From the NCBI GenBank assembly GCA_014801225.1, contig JAAVEO010000010.1:2935-66934 (forward strand): 64,000 nucleotides of DNA, in the 5' to 3' direction. Below are positions 10,507 through 18,818 of the stretch, piece by piece. How positions within the stretch are numbered: position 1 is the first letter of the stretch; every line of letters begins with the position of its first letter. The translations under genes and the position numbers were made by a program. The stretch is from Bacteroides sp. (GTDB taxonomy: Bacteria > Bacteroidota > Bacteroidia > Bacteroidales > Muribaculaceae). A model generated the notes under the pieces. That model had not been told where the DNA came from. It saw nothing but the letters and a program-made list of their open reading frames with translations, and made no database searches.

Positions 10507-12032
10507 TTCTCCACGGGCTGGATTTTCTCGATAGCGGTGCGGAGGCGGCTCACTACCTCTTCGCGCGGCATGAGTTCGGTGATGTCGAACATGTGCGGAC
10601 CACGGCATGCTCCTACCACAGCGAGGCGGAAGGCATTCATCACATTGCCAAGGTGATAACCCTTGTCGGAGATCCATCCCAACACGATTTTCTCGGCATT
10701 GGCCGAGGTCATGTCATCGATTCCTTCAAGCACACCTATGAGCTCTTCCATGATTCGGGGGGTATCAGCGCTCCAGCGTTTCTTCACATCCTTTGCGGCA
10801 TACTCTTCGGGAGCACGGAAGAAGAAATCGGCCTGATCCCAGAGTTCTCCTACGAAGTTTACGCGACCTTTCACCATTCCTACTGCACGGGCTACGTAAT
10901 CCTTGTCAAACCCTGTCACGCCTTTCTCTTCAAGTATCGGCATGAAAAGTTCAGCCAGAGCTTCATCGTCCATTCGCATGAGATACTCATGATTGAACCA
11001 TATTCCTTTCTGATAGTCGAACTTGGCGCCGGAGCGTGAACAATGCTCGAAACTGAATTTGTCGATGAGATCCTGCATGGAGAGCAACTCTACATCATCT
11101 CCGGGATTCCATCCGAGGAGAGCAAGGAAATTTACCACAGCCTCGGGAAGATACCCTTTCTCGCGATAACCGGATGACACTTCCCCCGATTTGGGATCAT
11201 GCCATTCGAGGGGGAAGACGGGGAATCCGAGTTTGTCGCCGTCTCGTTTGGATAGCTTGCCGTTACCCACGGGCTTGAGAAGGAGAGGGAGATGTACGAA
11301 AGAGGGCATTGAGTCCTTCCATCCGAGGGCCTCGTAAAGAAGCACGTGGAGGGGGGCGGAGGGAAGCCATTCCTCACCGCGAATCACGTGAGATACCTCC
11401 ATCAGATGATCGTCGACGATATTGGCGAGGTGATATGTGGGAAGATCGTCGGCACTCTTGTAAAGCACTTTGTCATCGATAATCGAAGAGTTGATCTTCA
11501 CTTCGCCGCGGATAAGGTCGTTGACCACTACGTCGCGTCCGGGTTCGATGAGGATACGTACCACATACTGCTCCCCTGCGTCAATCAGGCGGCGCGTCTC
11601 CTCTTCGCCGAGTGTGAGGGAGTTGCGCATACGTATACGTGTAGACGCGTCATACTGGAAGTTGGGTGTTTCTTCGCGGGCCTTGTCGAGCTCTTCGGGA
11701 GTATCAAATGCTATGTAAGCTTTCCCGTCGGCAAGAAGCTGGTCTACATATTTACGATATATGTCACGACGCTCGCTCTGGCGATACGGCCCGTGAGGGC
11801 CACCCTCGCGCACTCCTTCGTCAAACTTGATGCCGAGCCATCCGAGAGCTTCGTTGATATACTCCTCCGCGCCGGGTACGAAACGACGGGAATCAGTATC
11901 CTCTATACGAAGAATCATGTCGCCCCCATGTTTGCGGGCAAAGATATAATTGTAAAGCGCTGTGCGCACTCCGCCTATATGAAGCGGGCCTGTGGGCGAC
12001 GGCGCGAATCTCACTCTTACTTTTCTTTCCAT
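10503..12032 (-). CDS. gltX: Glutamyl-tRNA synthetase
   Basis: Charges tRNA-Glu with glutamate. The 509-residue product is typical in length. It starts [21 protein letters not shown], carrying the class I HIGH-type motif, and has the KMSKS-type motif KLSKRDG near residue 260 in the catalytic half; the C-terminal part is the helical anticodon-binding region. The gene is 52 bases downstream of the DUF3256 gene and overlaps waaA by four bases, so translation and LPS core synthesis genes share one transcript here. Identity is secure; whether it is discriminating GluRS or GlxRS cannot be read from motifs alone. Confidence 0.97.
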   Translation of the reverse strand: MERKVRVRFAPSPTGPLHIGGVRTALYNYIFARKHGGDMILRIEDTDSRRFVPGAEEYINEALGWLGIKFDEGVREGGPHGPYRQSERRDIYRKYVDQLLADGKAYIAFDTPEELDKAREETPNFQYDASTRIRMRNSLTLGEEETRRLIDAGEQYVVRILIEPGRDVVVNDLIRGEVKINSSIIDDKVLYKSADDLPTYHLANIVDDHLMEVSHVIRGEEWLPSAPLHVLLYEALGWKDSMPSFVHLPLLLKPVGNGKLSKRDGDKLGFPVFPLEWHDPKSGEVSSGYREKGYLPEAVVNFLALLGWNPGDDVELLSMQDLIDKFSFEHCSRSGAKFDYQKGIWFNHEYLMRMDDEALAELFMPILEEKGVTGFDKDYVARAVGMVKGRVNFVGELWDQADFFFRAPEEYAAKDVKKRWSADTPRIMEELIGVLEGIDDMTSANAEKIVLGWISDKGYHLGNVMNAFRLAVVGACRGPHMFDITELMPREEVVSRLRTAIEKIQPVEK

Positions 12033-12084
12033 AAGTGTGGTATATTATACTGCTATAAGTATGTTTTTATCGTGTATAGGTATG

Positions 12085-12864
12085 CTATTGTCGTGTGGTG
12101 TATTTATTCCCGTCCCAATGATAGGTTACACCTGCGGGACGGAGATAGGGCTTGATAATATCGAAGTCCTCCTGCGTCATATATTTTCCTACGGTGAGAT
12201 GTCCGTTGAGGCTGGTATTGTCGGGGGAAGCCTCGAATTCATAGGTGGGGAATGCTATGACCTGCTCCAACTCTTTGAACGATACGGGAGCGTCTTTCGG
12301 AATATCGAGAAAATCTTTCAAATCGGGATATTTGAAGTATTTTGTACGCTCGAGTTGTGTGAGTTCGGGGGTGAAGAATCGGATATCGGAGTCACCGGCG
12401 GCATTTTCGCCCCCAATAGAGTAGACAGTCATTACGATCTCCCCTTTCTTATAGGGGAGCATACGCACCTCGAGAGTGGAGACAGAGGATATCCTTACTT
12501 TCAGATAATCCGGCCCGGCGGCTATAAGTTCCGATACTCCTCCCATCACATTCGGTGCCTGCCAGATGGAATCGGCATCAATATAGGAAAGCATATCGAG
12601 TCGTTGTGTGCGTGGCAATATATCCAGCACCCCGACAGGGAGATTCACAAATACCGATCTGGCATCAGTATTCTTTTCGCCTGGAGCGGCTATCTCATAA
12701 TCCGCGCCCGGAAGAATAGTGTCTCCGGCTTCCACGGATATAGACGCTTCGACAGAGGTGGATACGTCGTCCGGCCGAGACTCCGTTTGGCCTGCCATCG
12801 GGATAGCGGCCAATATAAGAATCCCTGCCGGAAGAAGAGATATGATTCGGCTCCTCATCATCAT
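12085..12864 (-). CDS. DUF3256 family exported protein
   Basis: A 259-residue protein with a signal peptide (IISLLPAGILILAAIPMAGQ) and a domain I recognise as DUF3256, a family I know only from Bacteroidales (FVNLPVGVLDILPRTQRLDM, then SELIAAGPDYLKVRISSVSTLEVRM). No catalytic motif is visible. Its start overlaps the DEAD-box helicase stop as ATGA, and gltX follows, so it is made from the same transcript. Molecular function is unknown. Confidence 0.8.
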   Translation of the reverse strand: MMMRSRIISLLPAGILILAAIPMAGQTESRPDDVSTSVEASISVEAGDTILPGADYEIAAPGEKNTDARSVFVNLPVGVLDILPRTQRLDMLSYIDADSIWQAPNVMGGVSELIAAGPDYLKVRISSVSTLEVRMLPYKKGEIVMTVYSIGGENAAGDSDIRFFTPELTQLERTKYFKYPDLKDFLDIPKDAPVSFKELEQVIAFPTYEFEASPDNTSLNGHLTVGKYMTQEDFDIIKPYLRPAGVTYHWDGNKYTTRQ

Positions 12865-14738
12865 TTTTTCTTGATAAAGATGTCGTAGTTTCCGTTATAT
12901 TCGGGACGCGAGGATTTCTTTCCTTTCACTTCCTTTTTCTCCTTTTTTGCTTTCTTCTCCTTCTTGGGCTTTTCGCTCTTTTCACTCTTGGAGCTCTTTG
13001 CGCGCTTCTTGGCCGGACGGTCGGAGTAGCTGTCGCGGTCGCGTTTGCGGCGGTCGCGGGCATCGGCCGAGTAGTCGCGGTCGGTAGCTACTTCACAGCG
13101 GAGGGATGTGCCGAAGAAATCTGCATGGCGAAGAGCGTCGATCACCTTACGTGCATCATCCTTTTTAACATCGAAGAGCGTATAATCCGGGAGAAGATCG
13201 ATTCGGCCGATATCGGGCTTCGAACCGACTACACTGCGATTGATAAGCTCCATAAGATTGCCGGGGAAGAAGCCCTGCTTTTTGCCTACGTTCACCATCA
13301 GACGCTCGTAACCGGGATCGGCTTCACGGCGGTCTTTATCGCGCTTGGCGCTCCGGCGCTTCCCGTCACTGTCGGAATCCGCTCCTTTGTTGGAGGCATT
13401 AAGGTCGATATCCGGCATATTCTGGTAGTAAGCCAGAAGACGGTTGAACTCCAATGACAACACACGTTTGAGAAGGTCTTCTTCCGAAAGCCATTCCAAT
13501 TTTTTTCGTACGCCGGGGAGATATTTGTTGATCTCCTCCTCGTTCACTTCCACACGCTCCAGACGGTCGGCGAGATTGTATAGCTGCTTCTCTATGATAT
13601 GTTCTGGAGTAGGTACCTTGCGGTATTCGAATTCCTTGCCTATCTTCTTCTCGATGAGGCGCAGACGGCTTTTCTCGCGAGAGTGGATAATGGCTACGGA
13701 TACACCGGTTTTATTGGCACGTCCCGTACGTCCGGAACGATGGGTATATACCGCTACATCATCGGGTAATCCATAATTTATGACGTGGGTAAGATCGTCC
13801 ACGTCAAGACCGCGGGCCGCCACATCGGTTGCTACAAGAAGTTGTGTGACATGATCGCGGAATTTCTTCATCGCCAGGTCGCGCTGCTGTTGTGAAAGGT
13901 CGCCGTGGAGACAGTCGGCGTTATAGCCGTCGGCTATGAGTTTGTCGGCGATCTCCTGAGTCTCCTTACGGGTGCGGCAGAAGATGATGCCGTAAATATC
14001 GGGATTGTTGTCGGCTACACGTTTGAGGCATAGATATTTGTCGTGAGCCTTCACCATGTAGTAGATATGCTTCACATTCTTGGAGCCCTCGTTGCGCCCG
14101 CCGGCTACGAATTCCACGGGATTATGCATGAAGTCCTTCGATATTTCAGCGATTTCCCGTGGCATAGTGGCGGAGAACATCAGCATCTTGCGCTCTTCGG
14201 GCACATGGGTGAGTATCTGCTTGATATCATCGATGAAGCCCATATTGAGCATTTCATCAGCTTCGTCGAGAATTACGGTATGTACGTTTTTCAGGTCTAC
14301 CTCTCCACGGCGTATAAGGTCGATAAGACGTCCGGGAGTAGCCACAATTACTTGTACGCCTCCACGCAATGTGCGGATCTGGCTTTCTATACTTGAACCT
14401 CCGTATACCGGGAGAATCTTGAGGCCGTCAATATATTTGGAGAAGTCGGCGAGGTCACCGGCGATCTGAAGACATAATTCACGGGTAGGGGCTATAATCA
14501 ACGCCTGAGGTTCGCGCAGGGCTACATCGATACGCTGCAGCACGGGGAGACCGAACGCGGCGGTTTTGCCTGTACCGGTCTGCGCAAGACCCACAACGTC
14601 GCCGTCTTTTTCAAGAAGGTGCGGAATCACCATCTCTTGAATAGGCATCGGATGCTCGAATCCCATCTCCTCGATGGCCTTGAGCAAATCAGGCTGTACG
14701 CCGAGGTCTTCAAATCTTTTCATTTCTTTTTCTTCCAT
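12861..14738 (-). CDS. deaD: DEAD-box ATP-dependent RNA helicase (DeaD/CsdA-like)
   Basis: An RNA-unwinding ATPase of 625 residues, probably acting in ribosome assembly and mRNA turnover, often at low temperature. In order: Q motif (FEDLGVQPDLLKAIEEMGF, PMPIQ), Walker A AQTGTGKT, PTRELCLQ, DEAD box VILDEADEML, SAT motif, HRSGRTGR motif VI, a linker, a DbpA-type RNA-binding domain (YERLMVNVGKKQGFFPGNLM, then DLLPDYTLFDVKKDDARKV), and a Lys/Arg-rich tail (KPKKEKKAKKEKKEVKGKK). Its leader has its own promoter and a perfect 18-bp hairpin 14 bases before the ATG. It is first in the unit deaD-DUF3256-gltX-waaA. Confidence 0.95.
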   Translation of the reverse strand: MEEKEMKRFEDLGVQPDLLKAIEEMGFEHPMPIQEMVIPHLLEKDGDVVGLAQTGTGKTAAFGLPVLQRIDVALREPQALIIAPTRELCLQIAGDLADFSKYIDGLKILPVYGGSSIESQIRTLRGGVQVIVATPGRLIDLIRRGEVDLKNVHTVILDEADEMLNMGFIDDIKQILTHVPEERKMLMFSATMPREIAEISKDFMHNPVEFVAGGRNEGSKNVKHIYYMVKAHDKYLCLKRVADNNPDIYGIIFCRTRKETQEIADKLIADGYNADCLHGDLSQQQRDLAMKKFRDHVTQLLVATDVAARGLDVDDLTHVINYGLPDDVAVYTHRSGRTGRANKTGVSVAIIHSREKSRLRLIEKKIGKEFEYRKVPTPEHIIEKQLYNLADRLERVEVNEEEINKYLPGVRKKLEWLSEEDLLKRVLSLEFNRLLAYYQNMPDIDLNASNKGADSDSDGKRRSAKRDKDRREADPGYERLMVNVGKKQGFFPGNLMELINRSVVGSKPDIGRIDLLPDYTLFDVKKDDARKVIDALRHADFFGTSLRCEVATDRDYSADARDRRKRDRDSYSDRPAKKRAKSSKSEKSEKPKKEKKAKKEKKEVKGKKSSRPEYNGNYDIFIKKK

Positions 14739-14752
14739 AATTATTATGTTGA

Positions 14753-14795
14753 GGGCGTTATATACATTGTTTTCTTTACAATGTATATAACGCCC
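14753..14795 (-). promoter_or_regulatory. Perfect 18-bp hairpin in the deaD 5' leader
   Basis: GGGCGTTATATACATTGT pairs perfectly with its complement across a 7-base loop, ending 14 bases before the deaD start codon. No U tract follows, and a promoter lies between it and the upstream gene, so it reads as a leader structure rather than a terminator. Confidence 0.7.
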
Positions 14796-14835
14796 GCTGA
14801 CGTGCCCCTGTTCATAAGGGGGGTATACGGGTCTG

Positions 14836-14867
14836 CAAAGTTAGTCAAAAACTTGCAGACTGCCAAC
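14836..14867 (-). promoter_or_regulatory. Promoter of deaD
   Basis: On the minus strand GTTG, 20 bases, TAACTTTG, followed by CAGACC. It lies directly after the C10 peptidase stop and gives a leader of about 90 bases. Confidence 0.7.
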
Positions 14868-14872
14868 TCGGA

Positions 14873-16909
14873 TTATTTGATCACGACTTTGCGTGTCTCA
14901 GTGCCGCTGCGGCGGATGTATAGGCCCGGTGCCGGTGTGCCGGATATGCGACGTCCCTGAAGATCGAAGTATTCGGCTTCCGATCCTTCAGCTCCGATAG
15001 TTCCGACGGAAGACTCTTCGCGGGTACCTACTTTAATTGGATACGTGCGGCTTACGGGTTCATCAGTGTAGTCGGTAATGTATATTTCGTAATTGCCGGC
15101 TTCAAGATCGATGGTAGTGGTGAAGTCTACGAATTCGAGCATGAAAGGATCGATATTCGCTTCTACGGGAATTCTGAGGAGCTCCTCTTGTGTGGCAGGG
15201 TCTATGACGTGCATACGCAGATATCCGTTATATCCGCTTTCTCCCGTAGTGACATCAAGTTTTACGGGAGCCGCAAGATTTGGATAGAACTTCGGAGGAA
15301 GGAGTATATTGGTCACCTCTATCACGGGAAGCATTGTGTACCCTTCATTTGATAACTCCATTTCGTTATCCTCGTTGATTATCATAGTGATGCTCTGACG
15401 GTCGCCGTTGCGTACGGGAATTATCTGAGCAGGGATATCTTCGTTCTCGAAGCCAATGTATATGTTATATTTGCCGGGTTCGAGACGGGGGACGAAAACG
15501 GTGACAAAGGATGTGCCGGAAACCCAAGTTCGGGTGCCCATACCTTTGATTTGTATATCTCCGTAAGGATACCAACCTACCTCATCGCCATATTCATCGG
15601 TGATGAAGACTCCGATTTTACCTGTGATATCGTCTACGATGTTGCCATAGAGAGCCCCATCTCTGAATATTATGCGTGCTACAGTGCCTTCTTCATCCGA
15701 CGATTGTAATTCATATACTCCCACATCTCCTTTTATATAAAGGGGTGTGAGCTGGTATAGACCTTCGTCTTGTCCGGGAGGACAGAGGTGTACCACTGCA
15801 TCCTGATCCGTGTTGAAGGCACCGGCACCTCCTCCGATACCTACACCGGGAGGATTCAGGGCGGTCAGACGGAAGTAGCCGTCGCAGTAGCCGTTCCAGC
15901 CCCAGTTGATGTGGAACATATCGCCTGTGCGATAACCGTCAGCGATAAACTCGTGACCTCCGGCCGGACCTACACCTGAGTAGGTGACGGGACGCCCGGC
16001 TGCCATTTCATCATAGATGAGCTGCACCCATCTGGTGAGTGTGGTGAAGTCACGCTGTACGAAGCTGGTGACTTTGGAATATCCGAAGTATTTACGATAA
16101 GCGTGTGGGATTCGAAGTGCGATAGCACCGGTAGCCTCCGGAGAATAGTTGCTGTTTACCGACATTCCGCAGGCTGTCATGAGGGTTGCCACAGCTTCTG
16201 CTTGTTCGGGGGTGTAGCCATCTAAATAAGAGTCAAGCATATTGTCCCATTGGAATGTGGTGGCGCCGAAGTCAAATTCGCGGGGAAGACCATTATCCGC
16301 GTATCGGTTCTCTCCAAATCCGGTCTCCGGATAATTGAAGTGCTTCATGGCTTGAGCCATAGCGGTGGCCACACACCCTGTTACGCATATATCATCGTAT
16401 GTTCTGGGACAAAGTTCGTTGTAAGGACTATCCTGAGCCCATTTGGTATGCACGAAAGGTTCGATATTCTCTTTCCCCGCTTGCAGGCGCGTCTTACGCG
16501 GAGCTGGGTCGGCGGCTGCCGCGGCTTTTATCTCGTCGCGGTTTTCAAGATACCAGTCGATCTCGCGTACATATTCTCCCATCCACCATTTTACATTTGA
16601 GGGAAGGGCATCTACTGAGAAGAATCCGTTATCCACATCTGCGAGCACAAGAGGAAGTTCGTCATCGGCTGAGAGGATGAGGAAACCTCCCTGAGGTTTG
16701 TTGTAGACGTAGTAAGCGGGGGCCGAGAGATCGGTAGTGTTGGCAGTATATGTCAGCACCGGAGCACCTCCGGTGGAGGGCGCTTTCCATGCTGAGGACT
16801 GCATGGCTTGACGCAAAGCTTCTTGCGGAGTGATTGTCTCGGCTGCAAGCGGAAGTGCACATATTACCGCTGCCATTCCCGGCAGGAGTGTGCGTATAGA
16901 AGTTTTCAT
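14873..16909 (-). CDS. C10 family (streptopain-like) cysteine peptidase with T9SS-type C-terminal domain
   Basis: A secreted or surface cysteine protease of 678 residues. A signal peptide (LLPGMAAVICALPLAAE) precedes an inhibitory Spi-type prodomain (NTTDLSAPAYYVYNKPQGGFLILSADD shown in part), then the catalytic Cys motif DICVTGCVATAMAQAMKHF and the His motif GGHEFIADGYRTG followed by FHINWGWNGYCDGYF. The C-terminus (EYFDLQGRRISGTPAPGLYIRR, then VVIK) has the look of a type A sorting signal for type IX secretion; a PorE-like T9SS protein is encoded about 7 kb away. It stands alone between hairpins. The family includes PrtT, interpain and SpeB; host or dietary substrate unknown. Confidence 0.92.
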   Translation of the reverse strand: MKTSIRTLLPGMAAVICALPLAAETITPQEALRQAMQSSAWKAPSTGGAPVLTYTANTTDLSAPAYYVYNKPQGGFLILSADDELPLVLADVDNGFFSVDALPSNVKWWMGEYVREIDWYLENRDEIKAAAAADPAPRKTRLQAGKENIEPFVHTKWAQDSPYNELCPRTYDDICVTGCVATAMAQAMKHFNYPETGFGENRYADNGLPREFDFGATTFQWDNMLDSYLDGYTPEQAEAVATLMTACGMSVNSNYSPEATGAIALRIPHAYRKYFGYSKVTSFVQRDFTTLTRWVQLIYDEMAAGRPVTYSGVGPAGGHEFIADGYRTGDMFHINWGWNGYCDGYFRLTALNPPGVGIGGGAGAFNTDQDAVVHLCPPGQDEGLYQLTPLYIKGDVGVYELQSSDEEGTVARIIFRDGALYGNIVDDITGKIGVFITDEYGDEVGWYPYGDIQIKGMGTRTWVSGTSFVTVFVPRLEPGKYNIYIGFENEDIPAQIIPVRNGDRQSITMIINEDNEMELSNEGYTMLPVIEVTNILLPPKFYPNLAAPVKLDVTTGESGYNGYLRMHVIDPATQEELLRIPVEANIDPFMLEFVDFTTTIDLEAGNYEIYITDYTDEPVSRTYPIKVGTREESSVGTIGAEGSEAEYFDLQGRRISGTPAPGLYIRRSGTETRKVVIK

Positions 16910-16978
16910 GATTTTTGATAGAGTGATATGGTTTTAGTGTCAATAAGAAGTCAAATGCTTCTTTAAGGTATATGTGAA

Positions 16979-17019
16979 GTTGTCAAACCTTATTTTGAGA
17001 GAAAATAAGGTTTGACAAC
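16979..17019 (-). repeat. Palindromic intergenic element, copy 1 (18-bp stem), after the C69 gene
   Basis: GTTGTCAAACCTTATTTT and its exact complement flank a 5-base loop, 13 bases after the C69 peptidase stop. A related palindrome lies at 26083-26131 and differs by matched changes in both arms. There is no strong U tract; terminator or dispersed palindrome are both possible. Confidence 0.75.
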
Positions 17020-17032
17020 AAGTGTTTCGGTA

Positions 17033-18679
17033 TTATTTCTTGATGAGGAAATGGTCGCCGGTCTCTTTTACGATATTCTCGTAGTATTTCTGATCATAAC
17101 CAGGGAAGTCGGGATAGAGAGGCAGTCCATATTCATTCTTCATGAAGTTGCCGTCGGCATCCACCTTTTTCATGTTTCCGTCCATGAAGCGAACGAGCAG
17201 ATAAGTGCCGAGGTCGCGATAACGGTCTGTGGCTTCCTTGGCGATGGCTGCGCCTTCGGCATTCATCTCCTTTACAAGTGTGTTCATGTCTCCCCGGTTG
17301 GCAAGCTCCGCATAGTGGGCTTCGGTAGCGGGACGTGTGCTTTGGTATTTCCCTTCGAGCTCGCCCTGTACTTTGCGGATATCGGGAATCATGAGGTCGT
17401 AGCGGTTGTAAGCCTGATTGGCCACCCAATTGGTCATCCAGAAGTTGGCATTCCAGTCGAAGGTGTTGATGTCGCCTTCGGCAAGCTGGGAGGGCACTTC
17501 CGTCATGGCGCAATAGAAAGGCATGTAGACGGTGGTGTTAGTGTCGTCAGTACCAAACCAAAGTACGCCGCCTACGGGGTCGGGGAGCCAATCGCGGCTC
17601 TGGCTTACGAAGCTCCAGCCTGTCTGCTGAGTGGCTATGGCACGCTCGTTGCAGTAAGTTTTGCCATCCACTTCAAAATCCATAGGACGCCAGCGATAGG
17701 GCACATGATTGGGGCCGGCGCCGATATCGGAGGTCATCTCCAGAGGTGTGCCTTCGAAATGGTCGCGCATGCTTTCCTGCATCTCGGCGAGACTTACCTT
17801 ACGGTCGGGCACGATATAGAGGGGCATCGGTTCGTCGGATTCTCCCACTACCCATGTGTAGTAGCTGTCTGTTTCGGGTTTGAAGCGGCGGAAGTAGCTC
17901 CACACTCGGCCATCGCATCCGCGACGTGTATCGGCAGGATGGTCGGCGTATGCATCGGCGAATGAGAAGTCTTCATCCTTACCGGAGAAATATCCGCGCT
18001 TGCGTGCGAAGGATATCATATCCTTCGAATACATCACGTTCTCTTTGTCTTTGAGGTTTACCTTGCGGATACGCGGCTCGTTGGCATGGCCGGAGATGGC
18101 GTCATCGGGTATGCGTACTGCAATCCATACCGCTCCCTTTTCAGCGCCTTTGCCGATCAGCTCAAGCACCCATACTTCATTCTTATCGGCTATGGAGAAG
18201 GATTCTCCTGAACTGGCGTAGCCGTATTTCTCTACCAGGGAGGTCATCTCTTTGATTGCCTCGCGGGCTGTCTTGCTACGCTCGAGGGCTATCTGTATAA
18301 GAGAGCCGTAGTCAATCATGGCTTGCCCGGTAGTGTCTACCAGTTCTTCACGTCCTCCCCATGTGGATTCTCCGATAGCCACCTGATGCTCATTGATATT
18401 TCCCACTACATTATATGTATGTGCGGGCTGCGGAATCTCTCCGAGATGTTTCCCGGAATCCCAGTCTACCACCTGACGCATTTCACCCGGTTTGTGATCT
18501 GCGGCGGGAGTGTGCGACAGCATTCCATAGAGGGAATGGGAGTCGGCGGCATAAGTCACCATCACCGATCCGTCGGCTGAGGCTTTTTTGCCTGCTATGA
18601 GATTTGTACACGCCAATGCGTTGAAGCCGCAAGTGGTGGCTAAGGCTGCAAGAGGGAGTGTCAGATATTTTCTGTTCAT
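17033..18679 (-). CDS. C69 family dipeptidase (PepD-like), exported
   Basis: An N-terminal-nucleophile cysteine dipeptidase of 548 residues. The signal peptide (LPLAALATTCGFNALA) is followed directly by CTNLIAGKKASADGSVMVTY; in this family the Cys after cleavage is the catalytic residue, which fits an exported, self-processed enzyme. Further family features are IGESTWGGREEL and the GESFSIADKNEVWVLELIGKG segment. It has its own promoter about 85 bases upstream and a palindromic element downstream. It sits among exported C10 and S8 proteases, which suggests peptide scavenging in the periplasm (inference). Confidence 0.93.
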   Translation of the reverse strand: MNRKYLTLPLAALATTCGFNALACTNLIAGKKASADGSVMVTYAADSHSLYGMLSHTPAADHKPGEMRQVVDWDSGKHLGEIPQPAHTYNVVGNINEHQVAIGESTWGGREELVDTTGQAMIDYGSLIQIALERSKTAREAIKEMTSLVEKYGYASSGESFSIADKNEVWVLELIGKGAEKGAVWIAVRIPDDAISGHANEPRIRKVNLKDKENVMYSKDMISFARKRGYFSGKDEDFSFADAYADHPADTRRGCDGRVWSYFRRFKPETDSYYTWVVGESDEPMPLYIVPDRKVSLAEMQESMRDHFEGTPLEMTSDIGAGPNHVPYRWRPMDFEVDGKTYCNERAIATQQTGWSFVSQSRDWLPDPVGGVLWFGTDDTNTTVYMPFYCAMTEVPSQLAEGDINTFDWNANFWMTNWVANQAYNRYDLMIPDIRKVQGELEGKYQSTRPATEAHYAELANRGDMNTLVKEMNAEGAAIAKEATDRYRDLGTYLLVRFMDGNMKKVDADGNFMKNEYGLPLYPDFPGYDQKYYENIVKETGDHFLIKK

Positions 18680-18731
18680 TCTGAAAATAGGATGTCAGGT
18701 TAATTTGAATGTGGTTTCAGATTTTAGGGTT

Positions 18732-18749
18732 GAAGTTGCGTGCAACTTC
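18732..18749 (-). promoter_or_regulatory. Small hairpin in the C69 gene leader
   Basis: GAAGTTG and CAACTTC flank a 4-base loop between the promoter and the start codon. Effect unknown. Confidence 0.4.
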
Positions 18750-18761
18750 TATAAATCTGCA

Positions 18762-18793
18762 CGAAATTACGAAATCCCCGTCAACTTTGCAAG
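18762..18793 (-). promoter_or_regulatory. Promoter of the C69 dipeptidase gene
   Basis: On the minus strand CTTG, 20 bases, TAATTTCG: close to the Bacteroidota consensus with one mismatch in the -7 box. Confidence 0.6.
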
Positions 18794-18818
18794 TTTTAGA
18801 TGAATTTTTACATCTTCC

